Below, one piece after another: positions 17,625 to 26,217 of a DNA stretch of 57,793 nt. Within the stretch, counting starts at the first letter, position 1. The number at the start of each line of letters is the position of its first letter. A model generated the notes under the pieces. It had not been told where the DNA came from, searched no databases, and worked only from the letters and a program-made list of their open reading frames with translations. The position numbers and the translations under genes were made by a program. Source of the DNA: an uncultured bacterium (GTDB lineage: Bacteria; Verrucomicrobiota; Lentisphaeria; Victivallales; Victivallaceae); the NCBI GenBank assembly GCA_949297015.1, contig CASFRF010000052.1, forward strand, positions 1 through 57,793, written 5' to 3'.

Positions 17625-19160
17625 TTACCGGTCGAGCTCCGGCGGCAGCAGCAGCAGCTCCGCCCAGATCAGGCTGCCCGGAATCGACGGCGGCAGCAGC
17701 TCCACCGCGTTGAAGGTCTCGTGCAGCAGCTCCCGGGGCACTTCGTAGACCAGCACCGGCCCCGCACCCTCCGGCAATTCGGAGCGCAACACGCCGGGGA
17801 ATCCGGAAACCGGCGACCGGTACTCCGGCCACGAACTCCGCGCCACCGGCACGGTATTGACCCGGACCGGCGGCGTGCCGAGTTCCGCTTCCGGCGTCTC
17901 CGCCGAAAACGCCAGCCGCAGGAAACAGCGGGTTCCCGGCGTGGTCCGTCCGGATGCCAGGCGCACGGTGATGGTCTCCATCATCCGGCAGAAATCGGCT
18001 CCGATCCGGCTCTGCCGCAGCGGCAACGGGAGCGCCCGCCCCGGAGCGGCTCCGGCCGGAGCGACCTGACTGTAGGTGACCGGAAGTCGCCGCACCGTGC
18101 GGGTCAGCGCCTCGGGCGACCCGACATGTTCCAGCAGATAACGCAGTATTTCAGGGTGATCGCTCTCCCGGTAGCACTCATTGAACAGGTAGATCCCGTC
18201 CGCCCCGCAGCTCCAGGCCGCCGCCGCGTTACCCAGGAGCAGATCGTAATTGAGCACTTCGGCCCCGGGCGCCGGACCGGCCACGGCTTCGACGTAGGCG
18301 GTGATGACCGTCTGCTCCGGCAGCAGCGCCCGCCAGAGTTCGACCGGCGGGTCGAAATTGGCCGCCCCCAGAAAGGAGGAGAGCGTCAAGAGATCCACCC
18401 AGCCCTCGCGCCCCCAGGTCGGCACGTCGAATCCCAGATCCAGCGCCGAACGGAGGTCGGCGGGGACCCGGTGTCCGAGTCGGACGGGGTGTCCCCAGCG
18501 CCGCTCCGCCGCGTCGGCCAGCGCCCGGATTTCGCGCACCATATCGGTCAGCACCGCCCGGCCTTCGCGCTCGAAACCCGGCGGGAAGAGCAGCCCCCAG
18601 CGCATCCAGTCGAGCTCCAGACCGTACATGTCGTAGCGTTCCAGGAGCTCGCGCACCAGCCGCAGATGATGGGCGCGGACTTCCGGCAGCAGGTAGTTGA
18701 ACGACCCCTCCCAGCTCCGCTCCAGCCGGTAAGGGGCACGGCGCAGCTGCGGATTCCGCCGCCAGTACTCGCTCGGCCATTTGGCGTGCCAGGCGTCGGC
18801 GCCGGTGGCGGCCTCGACCAGACCGTGCGAATCGTTCATCCGCATCGACAACCAGCCCTCGATTTCCAGTTCCCGGCACCGCTCCAGCCAGAGCTGGAAC
18901 TGATCGATCCCCCGCTCCGCGAGCAGCCGCAGGTGGACCATCAGCGGATTGGGATCGTCGATGTCGCGGAAGCGCTCCCAGACTGCGCTGTCGAAGAGCG
19001 CCCGCTGCACGTTGGCGCAAAACAGAATCGCCCGGATCGTCCCGGGTGCGGCGTAGACGTCGACCAGTCGGCGCACGCCTTCCGGAGTCATGTCCGCCGC
19101 CGGATGGCAGCCGTAAAAGTGGTGGTTGTCCTGATTGAAATAGATGGTTTTGCGCTTCAT
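17625..19160 (-). CDS. TIM-barrel hydrolase-like protein next to a pseudopilin
   Basis: The protein has 511 residues and no signal peptide. It begins MKRKTIYFNQDNHHFYG and shows barrel-like segments: GTIRAILFCANVQ, ELEIEGWLSMRMNDSHG, YDMYGLELDWMRWG (candidate acid residues) and GADGIYLFNECY. The C-terminal 150 residues are beta-rich. This resembles glycosidase-like (GHL/GH10-like) proteins common in Lentisphaerota and Planctomycetota, but I cannot name the family. The start was placed at ATG 19160; the frame is open to 19247 without a better start, and no good Shine-Dalgarno sequence is visible. It lies 55 bases downstream of the pseudopilin gene and probably shares its promoter. Confidence 0.6.
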   Translation of the reverse strand: MKRKTIYFNQDNHHFYGCHPAADMTPEGVRRLVDVYAAPGTIRAILFCANVQRALFDSAVWERFRDIDDPNPLMVHLRLLAERGIDQFQLWLERCRELEIEGWLSMRMNDSHGLVEAATGADAWHAKWPSEYWRRNPQLRRAPYRLERSWEGSFNYLLPEVRAHHLRLVRELLERYDMYGLELDWMRWGLLFPPGFEREGRAVLTDMVREIRALADAAERRWGHPVRLGHRVPADLRSALDLGFDVPTWGREGWVDLLTLSSFLGAANFDPPVELWRALLPEQTVITAYVEAVAGPAPGAEVLNYDLLLGNAAAAWSCGADGIYLFNECYRESDHPEILRYLLEHVGSPEALTRTVRRLPVTYSQVAPAGAAPGRALPLPLRQSRIGADFCRMMETITVRLASGRTTPGTRCFLRLAFSAETPEAELGTPPVRVNTVPVARSSWPEYRSPVSGFPGVLRSELPEGAGPVLVYEVPRELLHETFNAVELLPPSIPGSLIWAELLLLPPELDR

Positions 19161-19215
19161 GAATCGACATCCGTGTTTTTCCGCTCCGTTCCGGGAGCGA
19201 ACTGTTGTTCCGTAG

Positions 19216-19941
19216 TTAATAGGGACTGGTCTCCAGCCAGGCGTCAAAGCGATCGGTGTAGTAACTCACCTGCTCAAAGTCGTAGGACAGCACCTTTTCG
19301 GCATGGCCGTCAACAAAGGCGACGGCGAAGCCGCCGTGCCGATTCAGATCCTGCGGCTCGGTGTCCTGCGTGTAGTTGTCATGGTCGGAATCCGCCTCGG
19401 TAAAGAGGTCGCGCGTATCGCTCTCCTCCACCAGAATCAACCGGCTGGCTCCGGTCGTGGAACGGTCGAACTGCACCTGACGCCACGGGGTGAAGCCGCC
19501 GAAGCGCTGATACAGTTCCCGGCAGTTCAAAGAATAGGAGAAATCCCGCCGCTCGTCGCGCGCGCATTTGAACAACTTCTTCCGGGCGTTCTGGGTGACC
19601 CGCAACTTATTGGTCCAGCCCCGGTTTTCGGGGTCCTCCCACGGCGGCTCGTTCTCCGCCATCGGGTAGATGCCGCGGTGATCGTCGGCGTACAACACCA
19701 GCATCTGACCGATCTGCCGGAGATTCGAGAGGCACTGGGTGCTGATCGCCGCATCCCGCGCCTTGCTCAGGGTGGGCAGCAGCATCCCGGCCAGGATCGC
19801 AATGATGGCGATCACCACCAGAAGTTCAATCAACGTGAATCTCAGGCAGGTGGCGGGCGCTCCGCTCACCGGCGGGCGGCGGGCGGAAACTGACGCCAGA
19901 ACGACGAAAAGCCAATCGAAAATCCGGCGCGGTGACTTCAT
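19216..19941 (-). CDS. Type II secretion-like pseudopilin, H-X9-DG family
   Basis: The 241 residues have the prepilin methylation/cleavage segment [18 protein letters not shown] at about 35-52, followed by [19 protein letters not shown] and a C-terminal [16 protein letters not shown] (H-X9-DG-type). The residue before the expected cleavage site is Arg rather than the usual Gly. The leader is long (34 residues) and itself contains a hydrophobic stretch. After processing the protein should sit in the inner membrane and may assemble into a pseudopilus. AAGGAGG precedes ATG 19941. No other secretion-machinery gene is in the window, so it is an orphan minor pseudopilin. It shares a transcript with the TIM-barrel gene, which may define its task. 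Confidence 0.9.
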   Translation of the reverse strand: MKSPRRIFDWLFVVLASVSARRPPVSGAPATCLRFTLIELLVVIAIIAILAGMLLPTLSKARDAAISTQCLSNLRQIGQMLVLYADDHRGIYPMAENEPPWEDPENRGWTNKLRVTQNARKKLFKCARDERRDFSYSLNCRELYQRFGGFTPWRQVQFDRSTTGASRLILVEESDTRDLFTEADSDHDNYTQDTEPQDLNRHGGFAVAFVDGHAEKVLSYDFEQVSYYTDRFDAWLETSPY

Positions 19942-19975
19942 CGGGGGACCTCCTTCATGGTTGACGGGTTTGCAT

Positions 19976-20004
19976 ACTATAGGAGGGGAGTTCCGCCCTT
20001 GCAA
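19976..20004 (-). promoter_or_regulatory. Promoter of the pseudopilin gene (TTGCAA-17-TATAGT)
   Basis: On the minus strand TTGCAA (19999-20004) and TATAGT (19976-19981) are 17 bases apart, directly after the nifJ terminator. The expected start near 19969 leaves a leader of about 28 bases. Confidence 0.6.
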
Positions 20005-20026
20005 CCCGCAGTCCCGGAAAAAATGC

Positions 20027-20058
20027 AAAAAAAGCCGCACCGGATTTCCGGCGCGGCT
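20027..20058 (-). terminator. Intrinsic terminator of nifJ
   Basis: Minus-strand arms 20058-20048 and 20043-20033 form an 11-bp GC-rich stem with a four-base loop and one mismatch, followed by seven T residues. It is 45 bases past the nifJ stop codon. Confidence 0.85.
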
Positions 20059-20103
20059 CTGGCGAATCCCGCCCGGGATCCCCCGGACGGGCGCAGTGGC
20101 GGA

Positions 20104-23100
20104 TTACATGATCTCGCCCAGTTTCCGGTAGAAGGCCATCCGCCGGTTGTTGTCGGTCTCCGCCTCGGCATAGATCGCCTCGGCCTCTTTCGGCGCCGCC
20201 TTGAGCAGCTGCTTGTAGCGGTTCTCGCCGCGGATGAACTCCTGGAAGCTGCCGACCGGTTCCTTGGATTCCCAGATGAACGGCTGCTCCTTGCCCGGGT
20301 TGTAGCGATAGAGCGGATAGTATCCGGCCTCGACCGCCTTCTTACCCTCGACCTGGCTCTTGGACATGTTGATGCCGTGAGCGATGCAGGGCGCGTAGCA
20401 GAGGATGATCGACGGTCCGTTCCAGGCCTCGGCCTCGCGGATCGCGGTCAGTGCCTGCTGCCGGTTGGCGCCCATGCAGATGCTCGCCACATAGACATTG
20501 CCGTAGCTCATGCACATGAACCCGAGATTCTTCTTGGTGGTCCGCTTGCCGGCCGCCGCGAACAGCGCCACCGCGCCGATCGGAGTGGACTTGGAGGACT
20601 GACCGCCGGTGTTCGAGTAAACCTCGGTGTCGAGCACCAGAATGTTGACGTTCCGGTTCTGCGCGACCACATGGTCGATACCGCCGAAGCCGATGTCGTT
20701 GGCCCAGCCGTCACCGCCGATGATCCACACCGACTTGTCCACGAAGTAATCCTTCAGTTCGAGGATCTTGGCCAGCACCTCGCGGAGCTCGCCCTCGGCC
20801 TTGTCGAGATTGGCGGCGACGAACTTGCCGATCGCCTCCTGATTGGCCTTGGCCTCATCATCGGTCCGATCCCAGAGCTCCAGCCCCTTGCTCAGCACCG
20901 CCTTGAGCTGGTCGCAGCAGGCGATCTCCAGCGCCCGCTCGACGCAGTCACGCAGCTGCTTGCGGTTGGTGTCCACCGCGATACGCATTCCGTAGCCGTA
21001 CTCGGCGTTGTCCTCGAACAGGCTGTTGGCGAAGGCCGGACCGCGGCCCTGCTTGTCCTTGCAGTAGGGCAGACTGGGGAACGATCCGGAGTAGATCGAG
21101 GAGCAGCCGGTGGCGTTGGCCACGATCATCCGGTCGCCGAAGAGCTGGCTGACCAGCTTGACGTACGGCGTCTCGCCGCAACCGGCGCAGGCGCCGTTGA
21201 ACTCGAAGTACGGCATCCGGAACTGGGAGCCCTTGACCGTGCTCTCGTTCATGCCGCCCATCACGTTGTCCGGCAGATCGACGAAGAACTTGACGTTCTC
21301 GCGCTGTCCGAGCTGGGTTTCGATCTTGGCCAGGCTCAGCGCCTTCTCCTTGGCCGGGCAGGTCTCGACGCAGACGCCGCACCCGGTGCAGTCCTCGACG
21401 AACACCTGCATCCGGTACTTGAGTCCCAGCTCCTTCTTGACCGGCGGCTTGGCGTCGACGGTCTCGAATCCGGCCGGAGCTCCGGCCAGCTCGGCGGGCT
21501 CGATCAGCTTGCAGCGGATCGCGGCGTGCGGACAGGCCATCACGCACTGGTTGCACTGAATGCACTTGCCGCTGTCCCAGACCGGAACCGCCGGCGCAAT
21601 GCCGCGTTTCTCATACTGCGAGGTCCCGGTCGGCATGCTGCCGTCGTAGGACATCGCCGAAACCGGAATGCTGTCGCCGTTCTGATGCAGAATCGGCTTG
21701 AGCAGCTTGTTGGCGAAATCGCCCATCTCCGGACGGATCAGCACCGGCGCTTCAAACGAAGCCACGCCGTCGAGCGACGCCGGCACCTTGACCTCAGCCA
21801 GACCGCTCAGCGCGATGTCCACGCACTGGATGTTCTCGGCCACCACGTTGGCGCCCTTCTTGGCGAACTTCTTCTCGATCTGATGCTTGATCTCCGCGAT
21901 GGCGGTCTCCGCCGGGATGATGTGCGCCAGCTGGAAGAAGCAGGTCTGCATGATCGTGGAGATGTACTTCGGAGAACCGACCTGCAACGCCAGCTTCAAG
22001 GCGTCGATCACGTAGAACCGGATCTTGCGCCGGATCAGGATCTCCTGCATGTCGCGGGTCAGGCTCTCGAAGGCCCGCTCCGCCGGCACGTTGGTGTTCA
22101 GCAGGAAGGTGCCGCCCTCCTTGATGCCGCCGAGCATGTCGTACTTGCCGATGTAGGCCTGATTGTGGCAGGCCACGAAGTTCGGGCTGGTGATGCAGTA
22201 TTCACTCTTGATCGGCGTGTCGCCGAACCGCAGATGGCTGACCGTGATGCCGCCGGACTTCTTCGAGTCATAGGCGAAGTAGGCCTGACAGTACTTGTCG
22301 GTGTTGTCGCCGATGATCTTGACCGAGTTCTTGTTGGAACCGACCGTACCGTCGGCGCCCAGTCCCCAGAACTGGCAGGCCCGGGTGGTCGCCGGCTCGG
22401 TGATGATGTGCTCGTCGATCGGCAGCGAACGGAAGCTGACATCGTCGTTGATGCCGACCGTGAAGTCATGCGTGCACTTCCCGGCCAGATGCTTGTAGAC
22501 CGCCAGCACCATGGACGGCGTGAACTCCTTGCTGGCCAGACCGAAACGGCCGCCGATCACGGTGATGCCGCTGCCGTCGAGCGCGGCCTTGACGTCGAGA
22601 TAGAGCGGCTCGCCGTAGGAGCCCGGCTCCTTGCAGCGGTCGAGCACCGCGATCTTCTTGCAGCTCGCCGGAATCGCCGACTTGAGGGCCTCGATCGAGA
22701 ACGGACGGTACAAGTGAACCTTGACCAGACCGAGCTTTTCGCCCTTGGCGTTCAAGTAGTCGATGGTCTCCTCGATGGTCTCACAGCCGGATCCCATCGC
22801 CACGATCACGCGATCGGCGTCGGGCGCCCCGTGGTAGTCGAAAAGATGCAGCGGACGACCGGTCAGCACCGCCACCCGGTCCATGTACTTCTGGACCACC
22901 GCCGGCAACGCCTCATAGATCTTGTTGGTGGTCTCGCGGCCCTGGAAGTAGACGTCCGGGTTCTGCGCGGCCATCTTGGCGTAGGGCGCCTCCGGCTTGA
23001 GGCCGCGGGCGCGGAAGCGCTCGACATACTTCATATCGAGCAGGCTCTTCATATCCGCATAGTCGAGCAGCTCGACCTTCTGGAACTCGTGCGAGGTGCG

Positions 23101-23622
23101 GAAGCCGTCGAAGAAAGAGAGGAACGGGACTTCGCTTTCCAGCGTGGCCAGGTGGGCCACCAGCGCCAGATCGTGGGTCTCCTGGATGCTGGCGGCGGCG
23201 GTCATCGCAAAACCGGTCGCGCGGCAGGCCATCACGTCGGAGTGATCGCCGAAGATCGACAGCGACTGCGCGGCCAGCGCCCGGGCCGAGACGTGAAACA
23301 CGGTCGGCAGCATTTCCCCCGCGATCTTGTACATATTCGGGATCATCAGCAGCAAACCCTGACTGGCGGTATAGGTCGTGGTCAGCGCACCGGCGCTCAG
23401 CGAGCCGTGCACCGCACCGGCGGCACCGGCCTCGGACTGCATTTCGGTGACCACCAGCGGCTCGCCGAACATGTTCTTCTGCCCGGCCGCGGCCCAGCTG
23501 TCGGCATACTCGGCCATGGTCGAGGACGGGGTGATCGGGTAGATCGCCGCAACTTCGCTGAACGCGTACGCTACGTACGACGCCGCATAGTTTCCGTCGA
23601 TGGTGACTTTTTTCTTCGACAT
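20104..23622 (-). CDS. nifJ: Pyruvate:ferredoxin (flavodoxin) oxidoreductase
   Basis: This 1172-residue single-chain enzyme converts pyruvate and CoA to acetyl-CoA, CO2 and reduced ferredoxin, and is the central reaction of anaerobic sugar fermentation. Visible landmarks are the N-terminal YPITPSSTMAE; a 2[4Fe-4S] ferredoxin domain with CIQCNQCVMAC near residue 685 and CTGCGVCVETC near 743; CAGCGETPYVK and NATGCSS for the third cluster; and the thiamine diphosphate site GGDGWANDIG...NTGGQSSK. The length is normal. The ATG at 23622 has GGAGG upstream; a longer frame to 23733 runs through the leader and promoter-proximal region and was rejected. It has its own promoter and terminator, so it is a single-gene transcript. 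Confidence 0.98.
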   Translation of the reverse strand: MSKKKVTIDGNYAASYVAYAFSEVAAIYPITPSSTMAEYADSWAAAGQKNMFGEPLVVTEMQSEAGAAGAVHGSLSAGALTTTYTASQGLLLMIPNMYKIAGEMLPTVFHVSARALAAQSLSIFGDHSDVMACRATGFAMTAAASIQETHDLALVAHLATLESEVPFLSFFDGFRTSHEFQKVELLDYADMKSLLDMKYVERFRARGLKPEAPYAKMAAQNPDVYFQGRETTNKIYEALPAVVQKYMDRVAVLTGRPLHLFDYHGAPDADRVIVAMGSGCETIEETIDYLNAKGEKLGLVKVHLYRPFSIEALKSAIPASCKKIAVLDRCKEPGSYGEPLYLDVKAALDGSGITVIGGRFGLASKEFTPSMVLAVYKHLAGKCTHDFTVGINDDVSFRSLPIDEHIITEPATTRACQFWGLGADGTVGSNKNSVKIIGDNTDKYCQAYFAYDSKKSGGITVSHLRFGDTPIKSEYCITSPNFVACHNQAYIGKYDMLGGIKEGGTFLLNTNVPAERAFESLTRDMQEILIRRKIRFYVIDALKLALQVGSPKYISTIMQTCFFQLAHIIPAETAIAEIKHQIEKKFAKKGANVVAENIQCVDIALSGLAEVKVPASLDGVASFEAPVLIRPEMGDFANKLLKPILHQNGDSIPVSAMSYDGSMPTGTSQYEKRGIAPAVPVWDSGKCIQCNQCVMACPHAAIRCKLIEPAELAGAPAGFETVDAKPPVKKELGLKYRMQVFVEDCTGCGVCVETCPAKEKALSLAKIETQLGQRENVKFFVDLPDNVMGGMNESTVKGSQFRMPYFEFNGACAGCGETPYVKLVSQLFGDRMIVANATGCSSIYSGSFPSLPYCKDKQGRGPAFANSLFEDNAEYGYGMRIAVDTNRKQLRDCVERALEIACCDQLKAVLSKGLELWDRTDDEAKANQEAIGKFVAANLDKAEGELREVLAKILELKDYFVDKSVWIIGGDGWANDIGFGGIDHVVAQNRNVNILVLDTEVYSNTGGQSSKSTPIGAVALFAAAGKRTTKKNLGFMCMSYGNVYVASICMGANRQQALTAIREAEAWNGPSIILCYAPCIAHGINMSKSQVEGKKAVEAGYYPLYRYNPGKEQPFIWESKEPVGSFQEFIRGENRYKQLLKAAPKEAEAIYAEAETDNNRRMAFYRKLGEIM

Positions 23623-23676
23623 AACTCTTCCTTCCTCCGTATGAGTTTGACCAAAGGGTTCCGCCATCCGAACAAA

Positions 23677-23699
23677 GCTCCGGGAACCGCTCCCGGAGC
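23677..23699 (-). promoter_or_regulatory. Hairpin in the nifJ leader
   Basis: Perfect 9-bp arms (23691-23699 and 23677-23685) around a five-base loop lie in the roughly 125-base nifJ leader. On the minus strand they are followed by TTTGTT, a weak U-tract, so this could be an attenuator or an RNA-stability element. Confidence 0.4.
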
Positions 23700-23753
23700 C
23701 CTGTAGAAAACCACTCTCCGCCGCACCCGCCATCCGGGCACGACGACAAGATG

Positions 23754-23782
23754 AATATAGCCCCTTATTCCGGTAATTTCAA
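23754..23782 (-). promoter_or_regulatory. Promoter of nifJ (TTGAAA-17-TATATT)
   Basis: On the minus strand TTGAAA (23777-23782) and TATATT (23754-23759) have a 17-base spacer. The -35 box overlaps the last codons of the MFS gene. Confidence 0.65.
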
Positions 23783-24978
23783 GTGTTTTGGAGCGATTCC
23801 CGGGAGTTTTTCCCGAGCGCTTCCCGCCGTCGCCGCCGGAACCGCGTCAGCGCCGCCGTCGCCAGCGCCAACCCGTAGCAGATCCAGGCCAGATGCAACG
23901 CCGCCGCCACGCCGAAGCGGTCTCCAAACTGCCCGACCAGAAGAAAGAGCGTCGAGGCCACGCCCCAGCTGCCGCCGACCATCACCGCCAGGCGCATCCC
24001 GCCGGCAAGCCGCCCCGGCGCCGAGTGCGCCAGCACTACAATCAGCGGAAAGCTCGACGAAAGGCAGAACCCGGAGAGCGCCGCCAGTACCCCCGCCGCG
24101 CGCCACTGCGACAATGCGAAGTAGAGCGCCAGTACCGGCAGCCCCGCCGCCAGTCCGGTCACGATCAACCGGGAGATCCGCACCCGGCGACTCAGTCCGC
24201 CGTAGAGCAGTGAGCCGACTCCGGCCCCGGCCCCGAACAGCAGCGCGGAAAAGCCGCTGAAATCCGGCGACAACCCCTGCTCCTGCAAATATGACGGCAG
24301 CAACCCCTGAAAAATCGAAGATCCGGTGTTCAGAAACACCGCGATCCAGAACAATTCCACAAAGCTCCAGGGCGCCGACGCCCCCGCCGCCGAAGCCGCA
24401 TCGGCGGGCCGTTCCGGAGCCAGCTCCACGCCGCCGCGCGCGAGCAGCAGCAACACCACCCCCGCCGGCAGCAGCAGCCAGAACAGCCCCGGCAATCCGA
24501 ACCGGTTGACCAGCGCCGCTCCGACCAGCGGACCGGCGGCAAAGCCGAGAAATCCGGCCAGCATGAAGACCGGCGTGGAAAAGCCCGGCGCGATGCCGGT
24601 CACGCCCAGCACCCCGCGCAAACCTTCGGGGTGAACCGCCGCAATGCCGATTCCCACCGCCAGCATCAGCCCCACCAGCAGCACCGGGCTGGCGCTCCGG
24701 GGCAACAGCGCCAAACCGGTCACCGCCAGCGACAGCACCACCCCGGCGGGCACAAACAGCAGCCGCCGCGCCCGTCGCCGCAGGAGCCCGAACGGCAGCT
24801 GAAAGAGATTGCTGCCGATCCCGGTCACCGCCAGCAGCAACACGCCGGTCCCCAGCGAGAGTCCGAAGTGTTCCCGCGCCACCGGCAGAAAACCGGGCAG
24901 CACGCCGCCCATCATATCGACCTGAAAGTGGGCCAGGGTCAGCGCCGCCAGCGCCAGCGCCGCCCGCCCGCGGGCCAT
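23779..24978 (-). CDS. MFS transporter, fosmidomycin-resistance-like
   Basis: The protein has about 399 residues with twelve hydrophobic segments. The N-terminus ALALAALTLAHFQVDMMGGVLPGFLP resembles Fsr-type drug-efflux MFS proteins (hydrophobic helix, then H and D near the first loop). RRRARR follows helix 2, and a basic C-terminal tail closes the protein. The substrate is unknown. The start is ATG 24978; a GTG directly before it (24981) is equally possible. It lies six bases after the HtrA-like gene in the same direction, so they are probably co-transcribed. Its final codons contain the nifJ -35 box. Confidence 0.8.
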   Translation of the reverse strand: MARGRAALALAALTLAHFQVDMMGGVLPGFLPVAREHFGLSLGTGVLLLAVTGIGSNLFQLPFGLLRRRARRLLFVPAGVVLSLAVTGLALLPRSASPVLLVGLMLAVGIGIAAVHPEGLRGVLGVTGIAPGFSTPVFMLAGFLGFAAGPLVGAALVNRFGLPGLFWLLLPAGVVLLLLARGGVELAPERPADAASAAGASAPWSFVELFWIAVFLNTGSSIFQGLLPSYLQEQGLSPDFSGFSALLFGAGAGVGSLLYGGLSRRVRISRLIVTGLAAGLPVLALYFALSQWRAAGVLAALSGFCLSSSFPLIVVLAHSAPGRLAGGMRLAVMVGGSWGVASTLFLLVGQFGDRFGVAAALHLAWICYGLALATAALTRFRRRRREALGKNSRESLQNT

Positions 24979-24984
24979 CACCGG

Positions 24985-26184
24985 TCAGAGGGCGTGAACA
25001 TACAACTGGCCCTCCCGCGGCCGGAGCCGATACCAGTTGGCGGGGGAGCGGCTCAGCGTCGCCTCCACCTCCAGCGGTCGGCCGTCCCGGACCAGTTCCA
25101 ACTTCAACTTCGCGCCCGGCTCCAGCCGGAAAACGCAGTTTTGCAGATCGTCGGGCGACTCCAGCTGCTGCCCGTTCGCCTTTTGAATCACGTCACCGGG
25201 GTGCAGCAAGCCGGCCGCGGGCGAGTTCCGGAAGATCTGCGCCACGCGAACCCCGGTGCCGACGCTGAGCTGGCGCCGCGCCTCCCGCCCCAGCGGCTCG
25301 AGCACTGCGCCCAGCCAAGGCCGTTCAATGTGTCCGGACTCGATCAGTTCGGCGGTGATCCGGTCGGCGATCTCCGACGAGATCGCAAAGCTCAGTCCGA
25401 TGTTGCCGCCGGAGGGGGAGAGGATGAAATCGTTGACGCCGATCACCTCGCCCCGCAGATTCAGCAGCGGACCGCCGGAGTTACCCGGGTTGATCGAAGC
25501 GTCGGTCTGCACGTAGTTCTCCTGCAGATTGACTCCGACCCCGCTGCGTTTGAGATTCGAGACGATGCCGATGGTCACCGTCCGGCTCAGGTTGAACGGC
25601 GCGCCGATGGCGATCGCCCAGTGACCGATGCGCAACGTCTCGGGCGCGGCGAAGTGCAGCACCGGGAACTGCTTTCCCGGCGCCTCCAGCTTCAGCAGCG
25701 CCAGATCGGTCGGCGGATCGGCCCCCACCACCCGCGCCGGATACTCGGTCCCGTCGTGAAGGGTGACCCAGAATGAATCCTGATCGCGCACCACATGGAA
25801 GTTGGTCAGCACATAGCCGTCGGCGCGCACGAAGAAGCCCGACCCCTGCCCCGAGGGAATCTCCAGATAGTCGATCCGCCGCCGCCCCCGGAACTGAAAA
25901 TAGGGATCCACCACCCCGACCCGGCGCTGGGCGGTGATCAGCACCACCGCGGGCAGCGCCCGCTCGATGACCGAGGCGAACTGCTCCTGCAGCCGCCCGG
26001 CGTCGTCCGCTTCCGGCATCGATTGCACCGCCGGGGTCGGCGGGGCCGACTGAGCCGCCGGTTCCGATCCCGCCGGGGCCGCCGGTACCGGCGCCGGCAG
26101 GGAACGGGCGACCAGACCGCCCAGCAGCGCCGCCAGCAGCAGCGCGGGGATCAGACACAACCCGGTTTTGAACAGATTCGACAT
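24985..26184 (-). CDS. HtrA/DegP-like periplasmic serine protease with one PDZ domain
   Basis: The 399 residues start with MSNLFKTGLCLIPALLLAAL, a signal peptide or anchor, followed by a Pro/Ala-rich linker. The trypsin-like domain has the catalytic triad H130 (LTNFHVV), D160 (TDLALLKL) and S236 (GNSGGPLLN). One PDZ domain spans about residues 285-385 (GTGVRVAQIFRNSPAAGLLHPGD). A single PDZ and membrane anchor are more like DegS than DegP, so the protein may act in envelope stress sensing or quality control. GGAGG precedes ATG 26184 by eight bases. The gene follows the isomerase gene after 33 bases. Confidence 0.9.
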   Translation of the reverse strand: MSNLFKTGLCLIPALLLAALLGGLVARSLPAPVPAAPAGSEPAAQSAPPTPAVQSMPEADDAGRLQEQFASVIERALPAVVLITAQRRVGVVDPYFQFRGRRRIDYLEIPSGQGSGFFVRADGYVLTNFHVVRDQDSFWVTLHDGTEYPARVVGADPPTDLALLKLEAPGKQFPVLHFAAPETLRIGHWAIAIGAPFNLSRTVTIGIVSNLKRSGVGVNLQENYVQTDASINPGNSGGPLLNLRGEVIGVNDFILSPSGGNIGLSFAISSEIADRITAELIESGHIERPWLGAVLEPLGREARRQLSVGTGVRVAQIFRNSPAAGLLHPGDVIQKANGQQLESPDDLQNCVFRLEPGAKLKLELVRDGRPLEVEATLSRSPANWYRLRPREGQLYVHAL

Positions 26185-26217
26185 GTCCCGATACCCTCCG
26201 CAGCTCCGTCGGGGCCG

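Noticed and set aside
19957..23706. A 1249-residue plus-strand frame opposite nifJ
   Set aside because: High GC keeps antisense frames open. The frame has no ribosome site, domain or signal, while the minus strand encodes a complete NifJ.
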